Shown here: piece after piece, positions 13,201-23,810 of the stretch
How the letters are laid out: the number at the start of each line of letters is the position of its first letter
Position numbering within the stretch: the first letter of the stretch is position 1
From: Luzula sylvatica
Taxonomy: Eukaryota > Streptophyta > Magnoliopsida > Poales > Juncaceae
Assembly: GCA_946800325.1 (NCBI GenBank)
Contig: OX326958.1
Span: forward strand, 13,172,992-13,236,991
DNA: 64,000 bases
Reading direction: 5' to 3'
Program-made: the position numbers and the translations under genes
Notes under the pieces: generated by a model
Seen by the model: only the letters and a program-made list of their open reading frames with translations
Databases searched by the model: none
Told to the model about the DNA's origin: nothing

Positions 13201-14677
13201 TCATCCTCTTGTAGGGTGATAGGGCTTGAGAGCTTGCTCCTCCGCCCCTTCATTTTCGTAGTTCGTGTGGAAGTGCTTTAGGCGATGGCCATTCGTCTTA
13301 AACACTTTGCCCGTTTCAACGACTCCGTAGTCGAAGACCTTCATCACCTCAAAGGGGCCTATCCATCGGGACCGGAGCTTCCCGGGGAAAAGCATGAGAC
13401 GGGTGTTGAAGAGCAACACCTTCTCCCCGACTCAAAATTCTTTCTTTTTGATCATGCGGTTGTGGAATCGTTTGGCCTTTGCTTTGGAGATGGCCGAATT
13501 GTTGTAAGCGTTGAGGCAAAATTCTTCGAGTTCGAGAAGTTGAAGTTTGCGGGCTGATGCGTCTTTTGGGTAGTCGAGGGCGAGTTGTTTGACCGCCCAA
13601 AACGCCTTGTGCTCTAACTCGACGGGGAGATCGATGGCACGCTTTGCCATATACGAGCTTGAAAGGAGACATGCCGATTGGGGTCTTGTAAGCGGTTCGG
13701 TATGCCCACAACGCGTCTCCGAGCCGGGTGCTCCAATTCTTCCGGTTCGGGTTTACCACCTTTTCGAGGATCGACTTGATTTCTCGGTTCGATACCTCTG
13801 CTTGGCCATTCGTTTGAGGGTGGTATGCCGTCGAGGTACGGTGATGAACATGGTACTTTTCGAGAAGGTTTTCGAGAGCGCGATTGCAAAAATGGGTCCC
13901 ACGATCGCTAATGAGGATCCTTGGCACGCCAAAACGCTGGAATATGTTCTTCTTGAGGAACTCGATCACCGTTTTCGAGTCCGCGTTCTTCGTTGGTATC
14001 GCCTCGATCCACTTGGTCACGTAATCTACACACAAGAGCACGTAAGTGTATCCAAAAGACGATGGAAAAGGACCCATGAAATCAATGCCCCACACATCGA
14101 ATGGATCAACAACGTACATGGAGTTGAGGGGCATTTGATTTCTACGGCCCAAATTCCCCATCTTTTGGCATTGTTCGCAATTTCTTACAAACCTTGCCAC
14201 ATCTTTGTGCAAAGTAGGCCAATAAAAGCCACATTCTTGTACTTTGTGTGCGGTACGTGAGATACCAAAATGTCCACCACATTCGAGATTATGGCAATGC
14301 GAAAGAATAGAATTAACCTCATTTTGGTGAACGCATTTCCGTACCATTTGATCGGCGCAAATGCGGAATAGGTGTGGATCGTCCCAAACATAGAATCGCG
14401 ACTCGCTCTTCATCTTGTACCATTGCACTCTCGAAAGACTCAGTGGAAACTTCTTCGTGACGATGTAGTTGGCGAGATCCGCGTACCACGGTGGTTCGAC
14501 TTGTGCCGCGAGAACATGCTCATCGGGGAACTCCGCGCGAATCGGTGTGAGATCCTCGGTCGTCAATGGCAAGCGGCTTAGGTGGTCCGCCACAAGGTTT
14601 TCGCACCCCTTTTTGTCTTTGATCTCGAGGTCGAACTCTTGGAGAAGGAGTATCCATCGAAGTAGCCTCGGCTTGCA
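13201..14677 (-). pseudogene. Integrase domain of gypsy pol, frameshifted and stopped
   Basis: The domain would insert retroelement cDNA into the genome. On the minus strand the reading from about 14593 shows an HHCC zinc-binding module ([12 protein letters not shown] ... CEQCQKMG) and then the DDE core: [17 protein letters not shown] and [16 protein letters not shown] carry the two Asp and the Glu. After KACH at about 13634 a 4-bp insertion (13630-13633) changes frame; the true continuation ([13 protein letters not shown]...) is in another frame down to a TGA at 13432-13434. Beyond that stop the C-terminal GPF module ([21 protein letters not shown]) continues in the same frame to 13201. Catalytic residues are present, but the C-terminal third is cut off by the frameshift and stop. 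It is joined upstream to RNase H across a TAA at 14678-14680. Confidence 0.93.
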
Positions 14678-15997
14678 TTATTTCTTCTTCATGAGGTGGC
14701 GCAACGCGGAGTGATCGGAGAAAACTACCACCTTTGTACCTATAAGATAAGACCGAAACTTCTCCAAAGCAAAAACGATGGCTAGAAGCTCCTTCTCGGT
14801 GGTGGTGTAGTTACGTTGAGCCGGGTCGAGAGATTTCGAGGCGTATGCGATCACGTGAGGGTCTTTGTCGATTCGTTGGCCTAGCACCGCCCCCACACTT
14901 GAGTCACTTGCGTCACACATAAGCTCGAATGGTCGGCTCCAATCCGGTGCTTTGATTATCGGCGCGGTGCAAAGTCGCTCCTTCAAGTCGTCGAAAGATT
15001 TCTTGCACTTGTCTTCGAACTCGAACTTCTCCTCTTTTTTGAGTAATTGGCACATCGGTTGCGCGATCTTTGAGAAATCCTTGATGAATCGCCGATAGAA
15101 ACCCGCATGGCCAAGGAAGGAACGCACGTCTTTCACTGTTTTCGGGTATGGAAGCGTCTTGATGACGTCGATCTTCGCCTTGTCGACCTCCATGCCTTTC
15201 TCAGAGATGAGGTGACCTAAAACTATTCCATTGCTCACCATAAAGTGGCATTTCTCAAAATTCAAAACAAGATTAGCTTCGACGCATTTCTCGAGTATTT
15301 GGGAAAGGTGGTGTAAACATGAATCGAATGAGTCACCAAACACCGAGAAATCGTCCATAAAAACTTCAATAAATTTTGAGATATAATCGGAGAAAATGGA
15401 AAGCATGCACCTTTGAAATGTACCGGGTGCGTTGCATAGGCCGAAGGGCATACGTCGATAAGCGAATGTACCAAACGGGCAAGTGAACGTTGTCTTCTCT
15501 TGGTCCTCGGGGACGATTGGGATTTGGATGTACCCCGAAAATCCGTCTAGAAAGCAATAGTAGGGGTTGCCAGCTAGTCGCTCGAGCATTTGGTCGATGA
15601 AGGGGAGCAGGAAGTAGTCCTTCTTCGTCGATTTGTTGAGCCGGCGGTAGTCGATGCATACGCGCCACCCGTTCTGGATTCGGGTCGGTACTTGCTCGCC
15701 GTCTTCGTTCTCGACAATTGTGATCCCCGACTTCTTCGGCACAACGTGAATGGGTGAGACCCACTTCGAGTCCGCGATGGGATAGATGATTCCGGCATCG
15801 AGTAGCTTGATGATTTCCTTCCTGACCACCTCCATCATTGGCGGATTGAGTCGACGTTGTGGCTCGCGAGAGGGCTTGGCATCTTCTTCGAGCATGATGC
15901 GATGAGTGCACATGGAGGGGCTTATCCCCGGAATATCCGCTAGTGTCCATCCGAACGCTTTCTTGTTGCGTTTGAGCATATCGATCAATTTCTCCTC
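14678..15997 (-). pseudogene. Reverse transcriptase and RNase H of gypsy pol
   Basis: This is an open stretch of about 436 codons. In order it shows the RT start (FGWTLADIPGIS), the fingers/palm blocks (WVSPIHVVPKKSG, WRVCIDYRRLN), the active site VFMDDFSVFG (the usual YxDD read as FMDD), LGHLIS, the thumb (RSFLGHAGFYRRFIKDFS), then RNase H with CDASDSSVGAVLGQ, TEKELLAIVFALEKFRSYL and SDHSAL. The frame is the same as protease upstream and integrase downstream but is closed by TAA on both sides (15998-16000 and 14678-14680). It is therefore a piece of a once continuous pol frame. The FMDD box and flanking residues are those of Athila-type RTs. All catalytic Asp residues of RT are visible, so the damage is in continuity and not in the active site. 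Confidence 0.95.
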
Positions 15998-16816
15998 TTA
16001 CTCCTTTTCGAGATGTGCCGAGATAATCACCGGCAAAGACCTAGCTTCATCGAGAAAGGCATACTTTAGTCCAAAGGGTAATTCGTTTAATTCTAACCTC
16101 GGAGATTGCTCGATGGAGGGTGGACTTCGTTGCATCGGAATCTCGACTCGTTCGGCGTATAGTGCATGCTCGATTTCTTGTGCGTGACTCGTTTCTTCCT
16201 CTTCTTCTTCCGCATCTTCGTAATCATCGTAAATTGGGTCTCCGAGAAGCTTGAATCCTTCCGCGCTCCAACTCGTGTAATCATCGAACGATTTCTCTAC
16301 GAGCTCGTGTACGCATTCGTCGATTGCGTCGAATGTGTTGAGATCCAAAGTACCTACATTCGACTTATCCTTGTCAAAAATATGAATTTTTATTACCTCT
16401 TCGTCGATTTGCATGGTGAGCTCTCCCGCATGGACATCGATCTTTGTTCGAGCCGTCTTGAGAAAGGGCCTTCCTAGAATCACCATACTTGCGTCGTGAC
16501 TCGCCTTGTTCATGTCGAGCACGTAGAAGTCCGCGGGGAAGTAAAGGCCATCAACCGTGATGATTACGTCTTCGACCATTCCCAACGGTCGTGTCGTCGA
16601 TTGGTCGGCCAAATGAATAACGGAACTTGTTTCATCGAGAGGGCCGAGATCCAATTCTTGGAAGATCGAGAAGGGCATCACGTTGATCGAGAGGGCCGAG
16701 ATCCAATTCCTTGGATTGTACCGGCCCTTTCTCTTTCGGTATCGGTTGCTCGACTCATACCGGAACTTCAATCTCATTTTCTTTGTGCACCTTCTTTCCT
16801 TGTTTCGAGCTTTCAC
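15998..16816 (-). pseudogene. Aspartic protease region of gypsy pol, active site lost
   Basis: The stretch from about residue 45 is a retropepsin-type protease: INVMPFSIFQELDLG, LADQSTTRPLGMVEDVIITV, FPADFYVLDM and the flap-distal ILGRPFL followed by IDVHAGELTM. This pattern is typical of Athila proteases. The catalytic D-L-G-A-S motif expected just before INVMP is missing in this frame, which reads NWISALS there. A local repeat (16634-16661 and 16686-16714, both containing ATCGAGAGGGCCGAGATCC) sits exactly over it, so a short duplication with a frame change probably destroyed it. The first 40 or so codons are basic and do not look like protease. The C-terminal part is acidic (EDAEEEEEE). The frame overlaps the gag end by four bases. 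Confidence 0.88.
16634..16714. repeat. Short direct repeat over the protease active-site coding region
   Basis: ATCGAGAGGGCCGAGATCC plus AATTC(C)TTGG occurs at 16634-16661 and again at 16686-16714, a spacing of 52 bases, with one extra C in the second copy. In the protease reading the first copy encodes the ELDLGPLD segment. The second occupies the place where the catalytic motif should be. Confidence 0.8.
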
Positions 16817-18117
16817 CTATTTCCCGTCCACTTCGTAGGGCGATCGCGTTTATGTGCCTTTGCTCGGGGGGGGGGGGGGGGGGGGGGGGGGGGCAATGCT
16901 TGTGCTTGGAGTCTCGATGCTCCTTGCGTCTCGATCACGTTCACCCACGTGGCAATTTGCGTTATTTGAGTCTCGAGGGTCCCCATGTGTCGATTTGTGT
17001 TCGCGATTTCGCTCTTGAACTCTTGCCTTAATCCCGATACCTCTTGCTTCAACGAGTCCACATTGTTACCGATCTTCTTTTCCATTGAGGTCATCATATT
17101 CATCATGCCTTCCATCATTGACTTGAGATCTGGCTCTTGTGCTTGCGGCGGCTTCGCTTGCGTGGCATTCGGATGTTGGTATGTGTTCGGCTTTTGGAAT
17201 TGTTGTCGGTTCGGGTCGTGTTGAGCATTGTTTGGATTCGACCACGAGAAATTCGGATGATTGCGGTAGTTCGGGTTGAATGTGTTCGACCCGTGATATG
17301 CGGCGTTGACTTCTTCGGTTATGCTCGGGCATTCGTTCGAGTAATGGGTCGTCGCACTACAAACCCCGCATTTCTTCACTTCCTCCTTCCCTAGTGCCTT
17401 CATGATCGTATCGAGTTTGGAATTGAGTGCATCGACGTTGGCATCTATCGAGTTCACCCGGCAACCCGTTCCTCGTCTCGATTGCGAATTTGAGGCCATC
17501 ACTTCGAGTAGTCCTTTGATTTCTTCGATTTGTTTGTTCGCGATGCTCCCCCCCGCGTAGGCATTGAGGAATTGGTAGTCGGTGTTGGACATTCCACTTA
17601 TGAATTGGTTGTAGACTAACTCGACTCGGAGGCAATTGGTCGGCAACTCCTCCATCATCTTCGTGAACCGCTCGAAATATTCGTGATACGCTTCGTTCGG
17701 CTTTTGTGTAATTGCCAAGAGGTCCCTCGTGATGTTTGTCGTTCGGGCGGCCGAGTAGTACTTCTCTTTGAAAAGGTTCGAGATGTCGGTGAAGGTTGAA
17801 GCCTCTTGGTCCCTTCGGAGCGAATAGTACCAATCTCGTGCTCCGTCAACTAAAGAATACGGAAAATACAAAATAAGAATTTCATTAAATAAGTCATGAC
17901 TTGCATATATATTTAATTGCATCTTAAAATCCTTCAAATGTTTATTAGGGTTTTCGGTTGCTTTTCCGTGAAAGATGGGTAAAGAGCCTATAATGCTCCT
18001 GTCCGGCCTAAAATCCGGTAAATTCGGTCTAATGAAGTTGTGGTTCTCTTCCACAAATTGTGGGACCATGAGTTCCCTCAAAGTTTTCGGTCTTGGTGGA
18101 ACCGGAATGTCACCCAT
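16813..18117 (-). CDS. Gag polyprotein of the gypsy element
   Basis: This codes for the capsid/nucleocapsid protein of the retroelement particle. I start at the ATG at 18117 (MGDIPVPPRPKTLREL); the frame is open up to 18291, but those extra 58 codons look like an out-of-frame reading of a basic leader (see the 18122-18280 entry). Visible parts are the capsid-like region (LPIFHGKATENPNKHLKDF, YYSLRRDQEASTFTDISNLF, YHEYFERFTKMMEELP), one CCHC zinc knuckle (CGVCSATTHYSNEC), an Asn/Pro/Gln-rich linker, a Met-rich coiled stretch (LKSMMEGMMNMMTSMEKK) and a poly-proline end encoded by a 28-base G run. The frame is uninterrupted. The usual Athila region between the poly-Pro and the protease appears to be missing. 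Confidence 0.85.
   Translation of the reverse strand: MGDIPVPPRPKTLRELMVPQFVEENHNFIRPNLPDFRPDRSIIGSLPIFHGKATENPNKHLKDFKMQLNIYASHDLFNEILILYFPYSLVDGARDWYYSLRRDQEASTFTDISNLFKEKYYSAARTTNITRDLLAITQKPNEAYHEYFERFTKMMEELPTNCLRVELVYNQFISGMSNTDYQFLNAYAGGSIANKQIEEIKGLLEVMASNSQSRRGTGCRVNSIDANVDALNSKLDTIMKALGKEEVKKCGVCSATTHYSNECPSITEEVNAAYHGSNTFNPNYRNHPNFSWSNPNNAQHDPNRQQFQKPNTYQHPNATQAKPPQAQEPDLKSMMEGMMNMMTSMEKKIGNNVDSLKQEVSGLRQEFKSEIANTNRHMGTLETQITQIATWVNVIETQGASRLQAQALPPPPPPPPPRAKAHKRDRPTKWTGNR
16866..16893. repeat. Poly-G run of 28 bases in gag
   Basis: Twenty-eight consecutive G on the plus strand, equal to poly-C in the gag sense, encode nine prolines near the gag C-terminus. Homopolymers of this length are prone to length change and to sequencing or assembly error. 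The gag-pol frame relation across it is therefore not reliable. Confidence 0.95.
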
Positions 18118-18121
18118 TTTA

Positions 18122-18280
18122 TCAATTGAAATAGAGAGAAGAAGATTTAGGATGTTGAGATGTAGCGGTCTCTTGATCTTCTTGTGATTGTCGTTTGCTC
18201 TTCTTAGAGCTCTTGTTCTTCTTTCTATGTTCTCGAAGTGGTGGTTGAAGTTCACTCTTCTTTGATCTTGTACTTGGCAT
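18122..18280 (-). other. Short basic ORF just upstream of gag
   Basis: On the minus strand an ATG at 18278-18280 opens 52 codons (starting MPSTRSKKSE, rich in Lys, Arg and Ser). They end at a TGA four bases before the gag ATG. Athila-type gag proteins often begin with such a basic leader, so this may be the original gag N-terminus separated by a frameshift, or a small upstream ORF. It is in a different frame from gag. Confidence 0.5.
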
Positions 18281-18391
18281 GCAATCTTCAATCACCTACA
18301 AAATTTGTCTCAAGAAACTAGACAAGAATTGATTAGTATGTTCACACAATTAAAAATTCGTAATTCTAATCTCAATTTGACTTAAAAACTG

Positions 18392-18410
18392 CTCCCCGGC
18401 AGCGGCGCCA
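18392..18410 (-). other. Primer-binding site, tRNA-Asp type
   Basis: On the minus strand, three bases after the 5' LTR, the sequence reads TGGCGCCGCTGCCGGGGAG. It is complementary to the 3' end of plant tRNA-Asp except for one position (the usual PBS has GTTGCC). Athila elements are primed by tRNA-Asp, which supports the lineage call. Confidence 0.85.
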
Positions 18411-18413
18411 TTT

Positions 18414-19735
18414 TGATAACGGGTAAATCGATCACGCAATCAAGCGTAGATATCGTTGAGTTGAAATACCACAAATCAAACAAAGAAGTAAAGCATCAAG
18501 TGGATCACACAAAATTGTATAGAGAGAGTATGTGAGGATCGTCCACTGGAACAAGCGTCAATTAATCGAAGAGAATTTACGAAAATTTGATTGAAAACAA
18601 ATGAGATTGAGCTAAATTCGGCTCGGTACAGTTCAACCGCTATAACGTTTGGAGTATCGGTATAACGGTTGTAGCCGTGTGTTGAGATATTATAAGGGAA
18701 CAAGTTGGGGCGTTATGAGAATTCAAGAAAATAAAGACTTAGCAAGAATCAAGAGAGTTTGAAAATAAAATTCACAAGAAACAATCTTTAACCCAATCAA
18801 TCCACATTTATTAATCCACACAAAGATTTATTAAAAGGAACTACCGAATCCAAACACAAAGAGATAGAAACAACCTAATCAAGACTCGAAACGCTCGATA
18901 CCTTGAATCTGAAGTTTCCCCGGCGAAGTGCAAGAAACGCTCCCGTCAAATCTCCTCTTCCTCTTGTGCTAGATCCTCTCGAATTGCAAGAAACGCTCCT
19001 CAACAAATCGATTGATCGGTGTCGCGTCGAAGTTGGATCACAAACGCTGCTACTCCAAGATCTTCACGTCGTGGAACTCGAGTCGGAAACGCTCCGAACC
19101 TCAAGATCCAATCTTTAGCTTTGATAGAATCTTGTTTGTGCCTTGGTGGAGTTTGCGGTGGAGAGAAGGTGAAAAAAGGGATGGAACCAGTCGTGGTTTT
19201 GCCCTTGGCCTTAGGGTCTTATTTATAGGCTTGATGCTCCTCTTAATTGGCAAGGGTAATTATGGAAGTTTTAGGGCAGCAACAAATCCACCAAAGAAGG
19301 CAACCAATAAATCATTGAGAGGGCAACAAATCATTCCTTAAGAAGGAAACGATTCAATTCTAAAGAAGGCAACAATTCAGCTTGTTGGGGCTGCGTATGG
19401 ACTGAGAGCTGGGCTGTGGGCTGTAGATTTCGCCACTGTGGCCAGTGCAGGGGCTGGCAGATTTTCTTCTTTTGTTTTTGCCTTTCTTGCCTCGATCCTT
19501 TACCGAATGTATCGGTATGATATATCGTTTTGACTGTCTTCGGTGTTCCGGAGGCCATGGTGCTGACCAAATTCCCATATTAGTCCTCTATCTCCTGAAA
19601 ATGGGCAAAGAACACATTAGTGTAGAAATATGCTTGGTGTTTGAAATATGTGTTATAATAGCCAAGATTAAGACTTCACAAGGGCTAAATTCCCTAGATT
19701 TGACTCTAAAAACGTGCTCTAATTGCCTCACATCA
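18414..19735 (-). repeat. 5' LTR of the gypsy element
   Basis: This is 1322 bases, starting TGATAACGGG and ending CCTCACATCA on the plus strand (minus strand TGATGTGAGG ... GTTATCA), with the normal TG...CA ends. It aligns with 10597-11919 along its whole length. Differences are mostly single-base, with one denser patch near 10730/18545. Confidence 0.94.
19218..19227 (-). promoter_or_regulatory. TATA box in the 5' LTR
   Basis: The minus strand reads TATAAATAAG here, about 510 bases into the LTR in the transcription direction and about 800 bases before the LTR end. This is a plausible U3 core promoter driving the genomic RNA. The same box is kept in the other LTR. Confidence 0.6.
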
Positions 19736-20043
19736 CTAACTAACTAACTAACTAAATAACTCACTAATTAACTAACTAACTAATTAATAGATAACTAACA
19801 TAATAACTAACTAATTTACTAACTAACTATCTTCTTAAATACCTATTAACTAACTAACTAACTAACTACATTCCCACATACACACCAACTAACTAACTAA
19901 CTAACTAAATAAATAACTAACCGTCTAAGTACTAGCTAACTGACTAAATAACTAACTAAATAACTAACTGATGACCTAACTAACTAACTAACTACTAGAT
20001 AACTAACTAACTGACTGACTGACTAACTAACTAACTAACTAAT

Positions 20044-20085
<42 letters not shown>

Positions 20086-21241
20086 CTAGATAACTAACTA
20101 AATAACTAACTAATTAACTAACTAACTATCTTCCAACATACCCACTAACTAAGTAACTAACTAAATAAATAAATAACAAACTAAATAACTACTAGCTATT
20201 TCTCTAACTAACTAACTAAAGAATTAACTAACTAATTAATTAACTAACTAACTAACTAATTAATTAATTAACTAACAAATTAACTAACTAGCTAGCTACC
20301 TTCGTACATACCCACTAACTAACTTACTTACTAACTAACTAATTAACTAACTAATTAATGAACTAATTAACTAACTAACTACTAGTTAACTAACTAATTA
20401 ACTAACTAACTATCTTCCTACATACTAACTAACTTACTAACTAACTAACTACATTCCTGCATACCCATACTAACTAGTGAACTAAATAAATTACTAGCTA
20501 ACTACTAGCTAACAAACTAACTAGCTAACTAAATAACTAACTAGGTAACTAACTAACTAACTAACTAACCAACTACTGGATAACTAACTAACTGACTAAC
20601 TAACTACCTAACTACCTTCTTACATACATATTGACTAACTAACTAACCAACAAACTAATTAACTAACTAACTAACTAACTAACTTACCAGCTAACTAACT
20701 AACTAACTAACTGACTGACTATTAGCTAACTGAATAAATAACTAACTAACTAACTAAATAACGAACTACTAGATAACTAAATAAATAACTAACTAATTAA
20801 CTAACTAACTATCTTCTTACATACATATAACTAACTACCTACCTTCCTACATACCCACTAACTGAGTTACTAACTAAATAAATAAATAACACACTAAATA
20901 ACTACTAACTATTTAACTAACTAACTAACTAAATAAATAACAAACTAATAAACTAACTAACTAACTGACTAATTAACTAACGAAATAAAAAATTAACTAA
21001 CTAACTATCTACCTTCGTACATACCCAATAACTAACTACCTTACTAACTAACTAATTAACTAACTAATTAATTAACTAATTAACTAACTAACTACTAGTT
21101 AACTAACTAACTTACTAACTAACTAACTAATTAACTAATTAACTAACGAACTACTAGCTAAGTAACTAACTAGTTAACTAACTAACTTACTTACTAACAA
21201 CCATCATACATACCTATCAACTAACAAACTAACTACCTTTC

Positions 21242-21272
<31 letters not shown>

Positions 21273-21357
21273 TTAACTAAATAACTAAATAACTAACAAA
21301 TGAACTAATCAACAAACTAACTAAATAACTAAATAACTATCTTCCTACGTACCTATG

Positions 21358-21398
<41 letters not shown>

Positions 21399-21818
21399 CC
21401 TTCCTACATACCCACTAACTAATGAACTACCTACCTTCCCACTAACTAACTAAATAACTATCTAACTTACTAAATTACTAACTAGCTAACTAATTAACTA
21501 CTAGATAACTAACAAACTTACTAACTAAATAACTAACTAGTTAACTAACTAAATAACTAACTAACTAACTAACTAACTAAATAACGAGCTAACTAACTAA
21601 CTAACTAAATAACTAACTAACTAACTAACTACTAATTAGCTGACAAAATATCTAACTAACTTATTACAAGATAACTAACATAATAACTAACTAATTTACT
21701 AACTAACTATCTTCTTAAATCCCAATTAACTAACTAACTACCTACCTTCCTACATACCCACCAACTAACTTACTAACCAAATAAATAACTAACCAGCTAA
21801 CTACAAGCTAACTAACTC

Positions 21819-21865
<47 letters not shown>

Positions 21866-22320
21866 GATGACCTAACTAACTAACTAACTACTAGATAACT
21901 AACTAACAATATGACTAGCTAACTAATTAACTAACTAACTAACTAACAAATTAACTTACTATCTAAATAACTAACTAACGACCTTGATACATACATATTG
22001 ATTAACTAACTAATTCACTAACTAACTAACTAACTACTAGCTAACTGACTAACTAACTAACTACATAACTAACTAATTAACTAAATAACTAACTATCTAA
22101 CTAATTAACTAACTATCTAACTAACTAACTAACTAACAACCTTCTTACATACTAACTAACTAACTAACTAACAACGTACTAGCTAATTAACTGACTAACT
22201 ACCTACCTACCTCCTTACATACATATTGACTAACTAACTAACTATTAACTATCTAACTAACTAACTAACTAACTAACTTACTTACTTACTAACTTACTAA
22301 CTACTAGCTAATTGAACAAA

Positions 22321-22366
<46 letters not shown>

Positions 22367-23776
22367 CTAGATAACTAACTAAATAACTAACTAATTAACT
22401 AACTAACTATCTTCCTACAGATAGATTAACTAACTAACTAACTAACTTACTAACTACCTTCCTACATACCCACTAACTAAGTAACTACTTAAATAAATAA
22501 ATAACTAACTAAATAACAACTAGCTATTTAACTAATTAACTAACTAAAGAATTAACTAACTAATTAACTAACTAACTAACTAACTAATTAACTAATTAAC
22601 TAACAAATTAACTAACTAACTAGCTACATTCGTACATACCCACTAACTATATGACTTACTAACTAACTAATTAACTAACTAATTAATGAATTAATTGACT
22701 AACTAACTACTAGTTAACTAACTAACTAACTGACTAACTAACCAAATGACTAACTAATTAACTAACTAACTAACTAAATAACTAACTACTAGCTAACTAA
22801 CTAACTTACTAACTTACTACCTTCATACATACATATTAACAAACAAACCAACTACCTTTCTAACAAACTAACTAACAAACAAACTAACAAACATACAAAC
22901 TAACTAACTAACTAACTAACTCACTAACTACCTTCCTACATACCCACCCACTAACTAACTAACTACCTTACCGCTAACTAACTAACTAACTACCTATCTA
23001 ACAAAATAACTAACTAGCTAACTAGCTAACTACTAGATAACTAAATAACTAACTAACTAAAAAACTAACTAACTAACTAACTACTAGCTAGATGACAAAA
23101 TAACTAACTAATTAGTTAATAGATAACTAACTTAATGACCAACTAATTTACTAACTAACTATCTTCTTAAATACCTTTTAACTAACTAACTAACTAACTA
23201 ACTACATTCCCACATACCCACCAACTAACTAACTAACTAACTAAATGAATAACTAACCATCTAACTACTAGCTAACTAACTAAATAATTAACTAAATAAC
23301 TAACTGATGACCTAACTAACTAACTAACTAACTAACTACTATATAACTAACTAACTGACTGACTAACTAACTAACTAACTAACGAATTAACTAACTAACT
23401 ATCTAACTAACTAACTAACTACTAGATAACTAACTAAATAACTAACTAATTAACTAACTAACTATCTTCCAACATACCCACTAACTAAGTAACTAACTAA
23501 ATAAATAAATAACTAACTAAATAACTACTAACTAGCTAACTCAATAAATTACGAGCTAGCTACTAGCTAACAAACTAACTAACTAACTAAATAACTAACT
23601 AACTAACTAACTAACCAACTACCTGACAACTAACTAACTAACTAACAAACTAACTAACTATTTAACTAACAAACTAACTAACTACCTTCTTACATACATA
23701 GTGACTAACTAACTGACCAACAAACAAATTAACTAACTAACTAACTAACTAACTAACTACTAGCTTACTGAATAAA

Positions 23777-23810
<34 letters not shown>

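Larger units (their letters stand above)
10597..19735 (-). mobile_element. Ty3/gypsy LTR retrotransposon, Athila-like, defective
   Basis: This is a full-length element of about 9.1 kb transcribed on the minus strand. In its own order it has the 5' LTR (18414-19735), a tRNA-Asp-type PBS, gag, protease, reverse transcriptase/RNase H, integrase, a 1.3-kb non-coding 3' region, a PPT and the 3' LTR (10597-11919). The order protease-RT-RNaseH-integrase defines Ty3/gypsy. The FMDDFSVFG active-site box, the tRNA-Asp PBS and the gag/protease style point to the Athila branch. No env-like ORF is visible between pol and the 3' LTR. Pol carries at least three in-frame stops, one 4-bp insertion and a damaged protease, so the element cannot encode a full polyprotein. 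Counting by eye, the LTRs differ at about 35 to 40 positions (near 3%), so it is not a very recent insertion. Confidence 0.95.

Noticed and set aside
13285..16970. Plus-strand ORFs of 70-220 codons across pol and gag
   Set aside because: They are antisense readings of the minus-strand gypsy coding region, which carries clear domain motifs.
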